Assembly (NCBI RefSeq): GCF_002104995.1
Contig: NW_024468255.1
Location: forward strand, 1 to 64,000
Reading direction: 5' to 3'
Source: Linderina pennispora
Lineage: Eukaryota > Kickxellomycota > Kickxellomycetes > Kickxellales > Kickxellaceae
Length of the DNA: 64,000 nucleotides
The notes under the pieces were generated by a model, which was given only the letters and a program-made list of their open reading frames with translations, was not told where the DNA came from and searched no databases. Below are positions 53,017-63,187 of the stretch, in pieces (the first letter of the stretch is position 1; each line of letters opens with the position of its first letter). The position numbers and the translations under genes are program-made.

Positions 53017-53371
53017 TGTCATGCCGCTAGGGTGGTTCCATCGTACCTGAGGCGGCTTACTGAGAGTGGCGCAGCTTTATCTACGGCCGTGTACGGCTTA
53101 GCTAAGGGCTCCGTATGCGCACTCGGCGCTTGCTTAAATACTCCTTGCTGGCTCCTAGCAGCAGGGATTCCACATGGTTTTTCCAATATATTTTTGCAAA
53201 CGTTTACGATTGGTTTTATCACCACCCGCATAGTTTACTACCAGGAGAACACGCTACCTAGTATCTTCCTCCCAGACAGCTGAACCAAGGTCTTTTTAGG
53301 CACACACTGTTTATATTCATTTGTATTTCGTGGGCTACCATGAGCACCGATAGAAGGCATCTGACACTGCA
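53017..53371 (+). mobile_element. Solo LTR (copy b)
   Basis: 355 bp of the same family and orientation as 50259-50617 (starts TGTCATGCCGC, ends GACACTGCA), flanked by TATC target-site duplications (53013-53016 and 53372-53375). The different TSD (TATC versus TATG) shows the two LTRs are independent insertions or solo remnants, and not the two ends of one element. Confidence 0.85.
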
Positions 53372-53426
53372 TATCTTGGTTTTCGGGTCTCTGGATACAT
53401 TTTATAATACCACCAAATTTTAATAT

Positions 53427-55685
53427 TCACAACTGCGAGTATCCATCATGTGCAGCCCTTTGCTCGCTGGCATTCTCCTCGTCATGCAGCCGGCGGACAT
53501 GGCGCAGGACATCTTTGCGTGTAAGCAGACCAGCTAGCTGGCCATCCTCGTTTTCCACCAGAATCACCCGCGGGCCAAGCTTGCGGAATATCTCGAGTAC
53601 CGTATCGGCTGCGGTGCGTGGGCTGACTGTAATCGGGCTTGTGTTCACCAGAGAAGAAAGATTGGTAACTGAGGATGGGTGCTGCAAATCGCTGTCGAGT
53701 GTAGCCTCAGCAGTATACGGGCTTGTCTCAATCGTGCTCTCGCCAGAAGAGCTGCTGCCAAAGGAAAACGTGGCTGTGTCCCCAGCAGTCCGCACGCTGA
53801 GCAGCGCTCGTACAAGCGCATCGCGCTGCACGTATCCAACTAGCCGTACATCATGGATGTTGTCAACAACTGGGAACCCTTTGATATTCTGTGTATCATC
53901 CAGCAGTTGGCGCAGCTCGCCGTACTGAATTCCGTTGGCTGGAAGCATTTGCACATCCATGCGCATAATTGAAGCCACAGGCGTGTCAAGCAAGTCGACC
54001 TCTTCGTCAAAGAACGGCAGGCCATTGAGCAGAATCAGCTGCTCTGAAATCCCTCCCTCGACGATTGCATCACCAATGACGCGAGCAACCATCACCACAA
54101 TCACAGTTGGCACAATGAAGTTCAGGGCACCCGTCAGCTCATACATGATCACTACAACGGCCACTGTAACCTTCGTGACACCGCACAGTGCAGCCGCCGC
54201 ACCCAAGAACGCATAGGTGGCGGGTGTAATGCATGGAGTATCGGGCGCGCATTGTGAGAACAGTGCCGACTTGGGATACGCCCTGTGCATCGACTGGGCA
54301 ACAATTCCGAGCATGCGGCCGAATGTCGCACCAACCGCCATGGATGGCACAAAGATACCGCAGGGGATCTTGCATCCGTATGCACAGATCGTGCCCACTG
54401 CCCGGATAAGAGTAGCCATTAGCAAGCCCCAGATCACCCACGAGCTGTTCTCGGCCACACAGATGCCACCCCAATCGCCCTGCTTGCACTCGCGCAGCAG
54501 ATAGGATAGTAGCTCGCCCATGTCCTGCTGAGTGTACTTGTTGGTAAATGTGATAGCAGTTGTAACAAGCGCCAGCACTGCAACCTCTTTTACCACGTGG
54601 TGCGCTAGGTACTTTTTGCGGAACGCAGTAACCTTGAGGTTGAGCCGGATGCAGACGCCACCGTAGACGCCGCCGAATACGCCCAAGATCACGAAAAACA
54701 GGATCTCGAAAAAGTGCCAGTCGCGGTCGTACGTGGCCTGGAACATTACCAACTTGCCTGTGCGGAACGGGTTCATGGCCTGCAGACTGACTGTGGCTAT
54801 CAGAGCACAGAAAAAGCTCCTCCACATCGTCTTTAGCGGGAAATGAGAGCTCAGGTCTTCGAGCGAAAACAGAACACCGCCGATCGGCGACCCAAAGGCG
54901 ACAGCGACGCCAGCCGCTGCCGCCGCCGAAATGATCTCGCGCTGCCGGGCGTAGTTGCGCCGGTACTTTGAAAAGTTTCGCGACACAACGTTGCCAACAC
55001 AGCAGCCCATGTGGACAGCAGGCCCCTCCTTGCCCACACTCAAGCCCGATGCAACAGCCATTGCCAGCCCGATGCTCTTCATCATCAGTGTCCATCCGCC
55101 CATAAATCCTCGGATGACAAACCCGCCCAGTATCGATTTGATTTCAGGCAGGCCAGAGCCAGCTGCCAGCGGCGCGTACTCGCGGACCAGGAGCGCGCAT
55201 GTGGTTGCGATTAAGGTGCCTATTACGACAAATGCAAGCCAGCGCACAAACACATAGTCGTGGCCCAGGATCACTCGGTCCCACGTAATCCAGTCCTCAC
55301 AGACATCCGAGTCTGGTGTCTCCCAGCAGCAAAAATTTTCGTTCAACCACCACGCAGACGAGCACACACCGAGCTTGGTGTCGCTGAGCCACTCTGTGAT
55401 GATTGATATCAACGCAGTGTTGACCCCAATGAACATGCCAACCAGCAGAACCACAATCCATGCGACTGTCGACTCGTACGCCAACCGTAGCCAAGCCAGC
55501 GGGCCAGAGCCGAGGTGTGTCCATAGTGTATGCAGGCGCCGCCGCTCCTTGGAGTCGTTTTCTATCCAGTCGACAGTGGTAAACTCGTCAAAGCGTGCTG
55601 TTGACTTGGGCTCCTGCGAGGGCGCTGCTCTGCGGGTTAGCTGACCGCTGTGTCGATTATGTAGCGACCGGGTTGTTGAGTCCAT
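53427..55685 (-). CDS. CLC-type voltage-gated chloride channel/exchanger
   Basis: 752 aa from the ATG of MDSTTRSLHN; an upstream GTG in frame lies in the leader. CLC core with the anion-pathway motifs GSGLPEIKS, GKEGPAVHMG (containing the gating Glu) and GIFVPSMAVGA, plus SPIGGVLFSLEDLS. Two CBS domains lie in the cytosolic C-terminal part (from ~residue 560: MRMDVQMLPANG and PRTAADTVLEIFRKLG). Similar in layout to yeast Gef1, which acidifies Golgi/endosomal compartments by Cl-/H+ exchange. The gating Glu in GKEGP is kept, as in exchangers and most channels. Downstream of the RTA1-like gene on the same strand (119 bp apart). Confidence 0.9.
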   Translation of the reverse strand: MDSTTRSLHNRHSGQLTRRAAPSQEPKSTARFDEFTTVDWIENDSKERRRLHTLWTHLGSGPLAWLRLAYESTVAWIVVLLVGMFIGVNTALISIITEWLSDTKLGVCSSAWWLNENFCCWETPDSDVCEDWITWDRVILGHDYVFVRWLAFVVIGTLIATTCALLVREYAPLAAGSGLPEIKSILGGFVIRGFMGGWTLMMKSIGLAMAVASGLSVGKEGPAVHMGCCVGNVVSRNFSKYRRNYARQREIISAAAAAGVAVAFGSPIGGVLFSLEDLSSHFPLKTMWRSFFCALIATVSLQAMNPFRTGKLVMFQATYDRDWHFFEILFFVILGVFGGVYGGVCIRLNLKVTAFRKKYLAHHVVKEVAVLALVTTAITFTNKYTQQDMGELLSYLLRECKQGDWGGICVAENSSWVIWGLLMATLIRAVGTICAYGCKIPCGIFVPSMAVGATFGRMLGIVAQSMHRAYPKSALFSQCAPDTPCITPATYAFLGAAAALCGVTKVTVAVVVIMYELTGALNFIVPTVIVVMVARVIGDAIVEGGISEQLILLNGLPFFDEEVDLLDTPVASIMRMDVQMLPANGIQYGELRQLLDDTQNIKGFPVVDNIHDVRLVGYVQRDALVRALLSVRTAGDTATFSFGSSSSGESTIETSPYTAEATLDSDLQHPSSVTNLSSLVNTSPITVSPRTAADTVLEIFRKLGPRVILVENEDGQLAGLLTRKDVLRHVRRLHDEENASEQRAAHDGYSQL

Positions 55686-55804
55686 TATGAAAAAGGAAAT
55701 AGTTAATTTCTGAGCCACTCTGGACCGTGGGCGGACCACCACCCGCCTTCAGAATTATCAGCAAATAGCATATTTATTCGAGTATGGCTCAAAAAACTGC
55801 GCTC

Positions 55805-56740
55805 TTAAAAGCTGGATGCCGATACTTTCTTGTCGCTGTATGGTGGGGTGTGGGCATCGGTCAGACCGGTGGTACTGTTGTTGGCCACAGTGCTATCTCT
55901 ATGGACCATATCGCCACCCTGGTCTCTGAGCCCAGGCACGACCCTGGTGAAGTTGTGGCCGATGAACCAGTACACGTAGACAAGGAACGCAAAGAAAATA
56001 AAGATAGTGTCAAACACGTAGAACGCCCACTCGCAACTATAGATCACACCAGCATAGCCATCAGCGAACTCGGCGACACGGTAAATGGAGCGGAGGTACA
56101 GGATAATGGTGGTGCTGAGAAGGACCCACATAACCTTCTTCTTGGCCGCCTCGGGGCTGGCATCCTTCTTGCTCTGGCGTACCGTATACGCAGGGTTGCG
56201 CATGACATGGACAGAGATGAAGAAGAAGCTGGCAAAGAAGAAGAGCTGCACAATGAGGCCAATCAGTGCAATCATCTTTCCAGTATTACGCATTTCGTAG
56301 CTGGTCATCATTCCACCACCAGCGCCTTGCATCAAAATGGAGAACACATCGCTGGAGAAGAAGAACCACGTCACAAACTTGGGCTTGAGCCAGAAACGCC
56401 TGGTATCGACGTTGGACAGGCGGATGATCTCGGCTTGTGTTTTGTAGTTGAAAAGAGCCATTGCATTGGGCGGTAGCAGCAGGAACAGAGTCATTAGCAC
56501 ATAGAGCAGCATATTTGTTTTGTAAACGCATACTGTCCGGAATATGTAGCCGATGCCCTCTGCAAACGCCGTCCCGGCCAAAATGTACAGCCATTTCTGG
56601 GCGCGGGACCGGATAGTGAGGAATACCAAGGCGCCGCAGACAGCAAAGTACACGACCGCTGAAACTTCAGGAGCGTAGTTGACCGGGAAGTACGTAAAGT
56701 ACAGGAGCCGATTGTCGACTTGGGGCAAAACGTGATTCAT
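55805..56740 (-). CDS. RTA1-like 7TM membrane protein
   Basis: 311 aa, seven hydrophobic segments. The family signature is in place: SIYRVAEFADGYAGVIYSCEWAFYVFD (split by TM5-6) and a short polar C-terminal tail. RTA1-like proteins (PF04479) include yeast Rta1/Rsb1, linked to azole/7-aminocholesterol resistance and sphingoid-base export. They are fungal-specific, which supports the lineage call. Start at MNHVLPQVDNRLLYF; no introns. Substrate not predictable. Confidence 0.85.
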   Translation of the reverse strand: MNHVLPQVDNRLLYFTYFPVNYAPEVSAVVYFAVCGALVFLTIRSRAQKWLYILAGTAFAEGIGYIFRTVCVYKTNMLLYVLMTLFLLLPPNAMALFNYKTQAEIIRLSNVDTRRFWLKPKFVTWFFFSSDVFSILMQGAGGGMMTSYEMRNTGKMIALIGLIVQLFFFASFFFISVHVMRNPAYTVRQSKKDASPEAAKKKVMWVLLSTTIILYLRSIYRVAEFADGYAGVIYSCEWAFYVFDTIFIFFAFLVYVYWFIGHNFTRVVPGLRDQGGDMVHRDSTVANNSTTGLTDAHTPPYSDKKVSASSF

Positions 56741-58091
56741 GGTAGATGAGGATACAAGAGAGGGGCGGGCAAGGAGGGGAGAGATAGAGAGCGGGGGGAA
56801 GAGAGAAGAAACAACAGACGCTCTACTTTGCCGCTGATTTTTTCCTCTCTAAGGCCAGGTTTTTTCTCGAGAGCACTCAACAGAATAACAAGAAATGTGT
56901 ATGCCAAGAACCATCCTGCCATCTGCTATCGCGGATCATTAGCGGACCTTGCGCTGTTATTGGCGATGCCGTCTTCACCTCCGATGCCCGTGTACGGATC
57001 CGAGAGCAAATTACACCCACTTATTGGTTGGCGACAGTGAGGCGTCCTAAAAAAAACCCTTTGGCCAACAATGTGCTAGTCTGGGCAACCACAGCCAGCC
57101 GATGAATGCTAAACTGAGCATTTATCTCGAAGGCATGACTCGGCTGCCACACAAGATCCTAGGCCACCCCATGGGCTGGACAGAATATGAGGGCAGAGTC
57201 AACAGGCACGTGTGCCGGAATCGCCGCAACTAAGAGGGAAAAAGTGAGTAAACTCGTCAACATTCCATAAATCTCGTCTATCACCGATTGCCCTCTTCTC
57301 ACCAACAACACCCCTCTCCCCCACCGACAGCAACCCGAAGTTAATACCATGCTCCATCGCCCATAGATTAGTTGATTAAGTTTATGTCGCCAGCTGCCCA
57401 TTTGAGGGACGACTGACATGCATGTCTGACATCTGCTCTACATTTTTGGGGACTGGACTGGTGAGAAAAATCTGCCAGAGGCTTGCTTACGAACCTCTGC
57501 TTTTGACATGCGCCCACGCATATGGGCGGTTTCTTTCTGTGCTTTTCAACGGAACCGCGCTGGAGCGATGGGCGGCGAATTTCCTTTTCCAGTAGACTCG
57601 TCGGAGCAGACTGACAACAGGTGTCAAGGTTGTTTTTAGCAAACTATTTGTCTGACAGGTCCATCTGCATCCCCTTTCACACCCTTTTCACCCTGTAGAT
57701 GTGGGAAATCTGGAATTCTATTGTATGAATTGGGTATACACTGCACTATAACTACCCGATACGTCATTGACAAATGGCTTCTAGCTATCGTGTGCAGTGC
57801 GCACCACGTGGAGTGCTGGGTGAATCTCATTTTGCGTCGCACCAAGCATGTCCCTTGTCCATGGCCTGCCATCTGAAAACACTCAGTCAAATGTCGCCGG
57901 CAATAGCTTAAAAAGGAGGAACGGGGGTCGGCTTTTAGTGCCCTCCTCTCCATTGTTTCGAAATAGTATTCCCTCAAACACCAGTTCCATTTCGTAACAG
58001 CACGCTCGCAAGGTATATCCCTTGACCCCACTCAACAGTCCCCACTATTTACTCCCACTAAGCTATAAGCCACATAGTTTACAGATATACA
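56741..58091. other. Long divergent intergenic region
   Basis: 1.35 kb of promoter space between the RTA1-like gene and RNase T2. Two minus-strand ORFs (57159-57419, 57636-58031) have no recognisable features and look like chance. A pyrimidine-rich leader lies just before 58092. Confidence 0.5.
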
Positions 58092-58847
58092 ATGCGCCTC
58101 TCGCTCCTCGCTGCGTGTGCTTCCTCTGCTGCCCTCGCCTTCTCTGGCTCTGCTGCTGCTCAAGACAGCGCCTCTTGCTCCCCTGACACCATATCGTGCC
58201 AGAGCTCATCGCCAAGCGTCGACACATGCTGCTCTCCCAAGAACGGTGTCGTCGTACTTGTCCAGCAGTGGTTCAAGGGCCTTGGCCCAGATGACCAGTT
58301 CACACTGCACGGTCTGTGGCCCAATACCTGCTCCGGCGCCCAGACCGGCAACAATGGCTGCGACGACTCGCGCCTGTACCCGGACCTTGGCACAATCATC
58401 CAGGGCTTCAACTCCACGCTATACGACCAACTGAACACATACTGGCCGTCCTACAAGGGCGACAACCCTGCGTTCTGGTCACACGAGTGGAACAAGCACG
58501 GGACCTGCGTAACAACTCTGGACCCCAGCTGCTACACCGACTACAAGAAGTACCAGGATGTCAACGACTATTTTACAAAGGTCCTGAGCCTGCGCAAACA
58601 GTATGACTACTATGGTGTATTGGCTAAGGCTGGCATTACCCCTGGCTCAGGCAAGACATACAAGTCTTCACAGTTCAAGGCTGCTATCAAGGCTGCGCTA
58701 GGAGTTGACGTTGCAATCAAGTGCCAAAACGGCGCCCTCAACGAAATCTGGGCTTGGTTTAACGTGCAGGGCACAGATAACTATATCCCGACACGCACCT
58801 GGGCCAAGGACTCGTGCACCTCCTTTACTTATAGCAACAAGAACTAA
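58092..58847 (+). CDS. Secreted ribonuclease T2
   Basis: 251 aa with a signal peptide (MRLSLLAACASSAALAFSGS). Both catalytic blocks are intact: CAS1 FTLHGLWPNTC with H73, and CAS2 WSHEWNKHGTC with E132 and H136. Eight or more Cys fit the disulfide pattern of fungal T2 enzymes. It cleaves single-stranded RNA via 2',3'-cyclic phosphates, in the vacuole or secreted, for RNA scavenging. Length is typical for a minimal T2 enzyme without a C-terminal extension. Confidence 0.93.
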   Translation: MRLSLLAACASSAALAFSGSAAAQDSASCSPDTISCQSSSPSVDTCCSPKNGVVVLVQQWFKGLGPDDQFTLHGLWPNTCSGAQTGNNGCDDSRLYPDLGTIIQGFNSTLYDQLNTYWPSYKGDNPAFWSHEWNKHGTCVTTLDPSCYTDYKKYQDVNDYFTKVLSLRKQYDYYGVLAKAGITPGSGKTYKSSQFKAAIKAALGVDVAIKCQNGALNEIWAWFNVQGTDNYIPTRTWAKDSCTSFTYSNKN

Positions 58848-59341
58848 TGCGGTATATCCTGCTGCGCATAAATAATACGCGTGTACCTACTGCGACATGC
58901 CCAGCATGCGTATCTCTTGAACGCACGCCATTGCCATCGGCATTATTGCAAAAGTACGCATGTGTGGTCTAGACTCGGCCGATACTGCTTGCACCTCAGC
59001 GAGTTTCTGGCCCGGTTTAGCTCACTGACAATGCAAGAATTAATATCGCAACTTTCTGACTTTTCCTGGCTGATGACAAAAAGTCGCCCTGTGACTAGAC
59101 CACCCGCCTCAGCGTACCGCATATTCCGGCTGCGGGAAAGCGGTGTCTTCTCGTTCACTGTGAAACCGGAGCGTTTCACACACAAGCCCTGCCCTTCTCC
59201 ACCCCTTCCTTCTCTTCTCCGCTTCTCACAAAGCGCACTATTATTTCGCACCTTTAGCCTCCGCTCGCTCCTTATTAACCCGCCTATTCCTCACCTATCT
59301 CCTGTGCCTGAATAAGCCTGTATCCTTTGTACAATAATACC
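58848..59341. other. Intergenic region
   Basis: 494 bp between RNase T2 and the next gene on the same strand. Nothing recognised apart from a pyrimidine-rich leader. Confidence 0.5.
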
Positions 59342-60712
59342 ATGCGCTCGCTGCTAAAATGGGCTCGGCTGCGGGCCGCTCAGACAGCTGCTGCGCTTGA
59401 GACTGTGTCGATAAACTGGCTAGCAGTAGTCATTGCCCTCAACACGTTTGCACAACTGCTGCGCCTATACAGCTCGCTCGATGTGGATGGAAGCAGCAGT
59501 GATAGAACCCCTGGTCGCAACAGAGGTGGCAAGGGAAGCAGGCGATATAGCGAAGACAGCGACGGGTTAATCGTGCTGTTTACTGTGATTATCTCGATTG
59601 CAGCCCTGGTTCTCTTTCTGGTGCTTATTCCCGTCCTGGGCATACGCTACCTGGTCTCCAGCGCTCGCAGAGGCTGGCAGATTTCCTCAGTCAGAGCGCT
59701 CATCGGCGCTGTGTATCTGCTGCTGATTGCTCTGCTGTCGGCAGTGTCCAACTTTTCTGGCATTGTCGACGTCACCGCAGCGCCGCTTCTTGCCGACATC
59801 TCGCTCACGATATGGCGCGCATTGGCATGGGCAAGCCTTGTTGCAGCCGCTTCAGCAATTCCTGTATATTTACTCTGCCGGTTCCGGGCCAACGGTGAAA
59901 CCATCAATATCAACAACGCCAGTATACCACACTGGTATCTGCTGTTTTTGCCTTGTGTCGTTGCCAGTGCAACAGCCGGTGATTTGACGCTTATCATTGA
60001 GCCAAAGCAGGCGTCCGCCGTTCTTATGTTCGCCTTCGTGCTCTGGGGATTCAGCATCACTCCTCTACTCGTGTATACTGCTGTGTATATCAAGTGTCCC
60101 CTCCATCAGCGCCGTGGGTCGGGCGAGTTACCCACAGGCATTCTGGATATGCTGCTTCCGCTTGCTCCGATCAGCCAGGCCGCTCTGGCGATCATGCTGC
60201 TTGGGGTGCAGAGCCGGCGTGTGTGGGCTGACACTGTGGGACCATCGACAGCGCCGCTGCTGCTGGGTGAAATGGCCATGGCAGTGGGAGCAATTCTTGG
60301 GCTCATTCTGTGGGCGTCAGCCGCCGCTTGGTTCATCAACGCCCATGTGCTCATCATCGCGTCGTGGGTCAGACAAATACGGAGCGACACCAGTGATCGT
60401 CTGTCACGCCTGTGGCAGCCGACAGTGGGCAAGCTGGCCATGTGCCATGTCGTGTACCCGGTGGGCTCATTCGCAATGGCCACTGCGTACCTGGCCCATG
60501 TATGGAATTCACTCACTGCGCTGTACACCGCAGAGGTCCTTGTCATCTGGGTTACAGTACTGCTGGCGTTAGTATTGGCGAGGTCGTTTGTCGACTCAGT
60601 TCACTTCATGACCGCCCTTCTTCGCCGCTCCAGGCAGCCGCTTCTGCCAACTCAGTCAAGGGCTAGCCGCACTGCTACCACGGCTGTCATCACTGTCTAC
60701 GGCTCGATATAG
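59342..60712 (+). CDS. TDT/SLAC1-like polytopic transporter
   Basis: 456 aa from the first ATG (MRSLLKWARLRAAQ), about ten hydrophobic segments. The part CHVVYPVGSFAMATAYLA (residues ~370-387) resembles the P-x-G-x-(F/Y)-A-x-A/T signature of the tellurite-resistance/dicarboxylate transporter (TDT) family, which includes fungal malate permeases and the sulfite pump Ssu1. Other family features (a central Phe gate) cannot be placed with confidence. A short Arg/Ser/Gly-rich cytosolic loop follows the first TM. Substrate unknown; other polytopic families are not excluded. Confidence 0.5.
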   Translation: MRSLLKWARLRAAQTAAALETVSINWLAVVIALNTFAQLLRLYSSLDVDGSSSDRTPGRNRGGKGSRRYSEDSDGLIVLFTVIISIAALVLFLVLIPVLGIRYLVSSARRGWQISSVRALIGAVYLLLIALLSAVSNFSGIVDVTAAPLLADISLTIWRALAWASLVAAASAIPVYLLCRFRANGETININNASIPHWYLLFLPCVVASATAGDLTLIIEPKQASAVLMFAFVLWGFSITPLLVYTAVYIKCPLHQRRGSGELPTGILDMLLPLAPISQAALAIMLLGVQSRRVWADTVGPSTAPLLLGEMAMAVGAILGLILWASAAAWFINAHVLIIASWVRQIRSDTSDRLSRLWQPTVGKLAMCHVVYPVGSFAMATAYLAHVWNSLTALYTAEVLVIWVTVLLALVLARSFVDSVHFMTALLRRSRQPLLPTQSRASRTATTAVITVYGSI

Positions 60713-61297
60713 ACTGGCTTCTACCTAATCACCACTCGCAATCTGTACTTGTTTGAACATATTTAAATTACTGGCTGTCCATCCTCCCCCACTATACACG
60801 CAGCGTGCTGCAACCTGGGAAATTGCAGATTCTGGAAAGACTGCTTCTGGGAACCAATGGCGAGTTGAGCACAGCAATTCTATTATTAGCCTGTGCTATT
60901 TTCGGACCAGAATCTGCAGACATGCATGTCTGCATATCACCTTGCATGTTTTGATAGTTACATGCCTTTTGCTGAAAGTATACCCTTTAGCCATGTTTCT
61001 ATTTTTAACTCGACGTAGCATGCATATGTGGTTACAGCGCTCAGGTTTCAAGCTAGTATTAGCTAAGACGATTAGCTAACTGCGCTAATAATAGAAACAC
61101 CGATAGTTTACAGCAAGCCGTGGACCCCAGCGTGGGCCATACGGCTACATCTCGACTATATAAACTCCATTGTCAAAGCAGCAAAGGTTGTCTGAATCTA
61201 CATCAACAAACAGCACAATACTTCTCTCTTACCCTCAAAACCACGCTACTCTTTTGTACAGACAGCTCGAAAAAGCAACCACCACCCAAAATTCACA
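60713..61297. other. Promoter region of the Kex2-repeat gene
   Basis: 585 bp; contains a TATA box TATATAAA at 61157-61164, ~135 bp upstream of the ATG, then a CA-rich leader ending CACAATG. No gene. Confidence 0.6.
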
Positions 61298-62197
61298 ATG
61301 AAGTTCAACTTTGCCTCTCTGTTTTTCATCGCTGCCGCCCTTGCCGCTCCTATTCCAGACAACGCTGACTCATACGATGTATATGTCGGAGAGCTCAACC
61401 CTGAGCCTGTCAACATCCGCGATTTCGTCCCCTTCGCCAATGTAGAATACGACATCACCGCCCAAGTAGACAAGCGCGAATATAACGATTCTCCTCAGGT
61501 CGCTGATGACTATGCCGACCTCAGGAAGCGTGAATTCTACGATGGTCCTCAGGTTGCTGATGACTACACTGATCTCGAGAAGCGGGACTACAATGATGGT
61601 CCTCAGGTCGCCGACGATTACGCCGACTTTAAGAAGCGCGAGTTCTACGAGGGTCCTCAGGTCGCCGATGACTACGCTGACCTTGAGAAGCGTGAATTCT
61701 ACGATGGCCCTCAGGTTGCCGACGACTACGCTGATCTCGAGAAGCGGAACTACAATGATGGTCCTCAGGTTGCTGACGATTATGTTGATCTTGAGAAGCG
61801 TGATTTTGATGATGGTCCTCAGGTCGCCGATGACTACGCCGACCTTGAGAAGCGCGATTTTGATGATGGTCCTCAGGTTGCTGATGACTACGCTGATCTT
61901 GAGAAGCGGGACTACAATGATGGTCCTCAGGTCGCCGATGACTACGCCGACTTTAAGAAGCGCGAGTTCTACGATGGTCCTCAGGTTGCCGACGACTACG
62001 CTGATCTCGAGAAGCGGGACTACAATGATGGTCCTCAGGTTGCTGATGACTACGCTGATCTTGAGAAGCGTGATCATGAGGAGGATGCCCAAGATGATAT
62101 TGAAGTCGAGGTCGAGGATGTCGATGGTGATGACTCTGATCTAAACAAGCGCGAGTATGAGGTGTACGCAGCCGATATGGCTCAGGATGCAGAGTAA
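61298..62197 (+). CDS. Secreted precursor of Kex2-processed repeat peptides
   Basis: 299 aa. Signal peptide (MKFNFASLFFIAAALAAPI), a ~45-residue pro-region ending VDKR, then eleven tandem 18-residue repeats (61478-62071), each ending in a Kex2 site (KR). The consensus unit is EFYDGPQVADDYADLEKR. The first 3-4 residues vary (EFYD, DYND, NYND, DFDD, EFYE), while GPQVADDYADLEKR is nearly fixed; position 18 is always Arg and 17 always Lys. An acidic segment and a last dibasic site (LNKREYEVY) follow. Kex2 and Kex1 would free acidic Tyr-containing 16-mers. This is the layout of alpha-factor-type pheromone precursors, Kex2-processed repeat proteins and dikaritin (ustiloxin-type) RiPP precursors. 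No tailoring gene (UstYa/DUF3328, oxidase) lies within the window, so modification is unknown. The family is not recognised. Confidence 0.85.
   Translation: MKFNFASLFFIAAALAAPIPDNADSYDVYVGELNPEPVNIRDFVPFANVEYDITAQVDKREYNDSPQVADDYADLRKREFYDGPQVADDYTDLEKRDYNDGPQVADDYADFKKREFYEGPQVADDYADLEKREFYDGPQVADDYADLEKRNYNDGPQVADDYVDLEKRDFDDGPQVADDYADLEKRDFDDGPQVADDYADLEKRDYNDGPQVADDYADFKKREFYDGPQVADDYADLEKRDYNDGPQVADDYADLEKRDHEEDAQDDIEVEVEDVDGDDSDLNKREYEVYAADMAQDAE
61478..62071 (+). repeat. Eleven tandem 54-bp coding repeats
   Basis: Eleven 54-bp in-frame units inside the precursor gene. Third-position changes are frequent between units, while GPQVADDY is preserved, suggesting selection on the peptide and not just recent amplification. 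Similar units recur at intervals (DFDD twice in a row at units 7-8), as expected from unequal exchange. Confidence 0.9.
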
Positions 62198-62749
62198 ATA
62201 CTACAAGCGAGCAAAACTGCCTTTGGCAGCCATGTAACTTTTGTAATTTCCTTTCAATTATTTCTTTTTCTCTCCAACTCAAAACTGGCAACTATTGCTT
62301 TGAACATTTCTCTGTACTCTCGAGAGTATTGCAAACCAGCTGGTCTATAGACAAGTAGTACTCTTGTCTTTTATGTGTTCTTTGGATATTATTGCTGACG
62401 CCGGTTTCTACAAGTCATTGAATTCTCATTCAGCTGTTCTCACCTTGAACATTGCATATGATGAGATTTGGCAACAGAGTGTCTGCTTTTTAAAAAAAGA
62501 AATACATCACCACCGAATCTAAATACCACCTGCTCCAAGAATAGCCCTTGAGCTATCCAAAGCAAGATTTCAGCGCACTATAAATAGTGAACTTTCCGCT
62601 TGCACCCTGAAGGAGAGGAGAGCAGCCCTAGCATTCAGTACATAGCCATCTATAAGAGTGCTCTGGCACACCCAATTTCTTATCTCACGCATATTCTCAA
62701 TCAATTGGCACTACAGTACTTCATCTCGTTACATAGAATTTAACTAGCC
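62198..62749. other. Intergenic region with TATA box
   Basis: 552 bp. A TATAAATA at 62579-62586, inside the palindrome CACTATAAATAGTG, is the probable core promoter of the next gene. Confidence 0.55.
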
Positions 62750-63187
62750 ATGAGCCACACGCACAATTCACAGATGAGAAATGTCGTATCATCAAAGGCA
62801 CCATCACCATCATCTCCTGCGACCTCTGCACATACAAAAGCTACCAGGTATAATGGCGTCATAGCCTCACGGCCGACATACGCGCCACCACAGTACCCTG
62901 CAAGCGCCATACCAAACCGGGGTGTGGCTACTATTGGTGCGGGCGCTGCTGCTGGTGCTGTTGGTGCGGCTGCCATAGCAAATAGCCAATGCAGATGGGA
63001 GAGTACTCGTGTAGATGATGATGTATACTGCAATGGATCATGTGATAGTATCCCAGGACCTGACTGCAGCTCGTACGCACATCCAATCGGATGCCTTGGC
63101 GAGAATAACAGCGGTGCCTGTTGCGGCTGTTGTGGTGGCTGCATCCGTGGATATTATGGCAGTTGTGGTGGTTGCGTGGCCATGTAA
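62750..63187 (+). CDS. Small Cys/Gly-rich protein
   Basis: 145 aa, no signal peptide. N-terminal two thirds Ser/Ala/Pro-rich and disordered, including an Ala/Gly run (GAGAAAGAVGAAAIA). The C-terminus is Cys-rich: CRWESTR, then YCNGSC, then GACCGCCGGCIRGYYG and CGGCVAM. The CCGCCGGC pattern resembles Cys-rich membrane-tail or metal-binding small proteins; no family assigned. Composition and layout (Ser-rich head, Cys-rich tail) match the next gene, so the two may be related or coregulated. Confidence 0.6.
   Translation: MSHTHNSQMRNVVSSKAPSPSSPATSAHTKATRYNGVIASRPTYAPPQYPASAIPNRGVATIGAGAAAGAVGAAAIANSQCRWESTRVDDDVYCNGSCDSIPGPDCSSYAHPIGCLGENNSGACCGCCGGCIRGYYGSCGGCVAM

Noticed and set aside
57636-58031. 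131-codon minus-strand ORF upstream of RNase T2
   Set aside because: No domain, odd composition, overlaps the promoter region.
61478-62071. CRISPR-like array
   Set aside because: Repeats are contiguous, in-frame coding units without spacers, in a eukaryote.
61370-62092. 240-codon minus-strand ORF across the Kex2 repeats
   Set aside because: It is the antisense shadow of the 54-bp repeats, whose length is a multiple of three, so one open antisense frame repeats.
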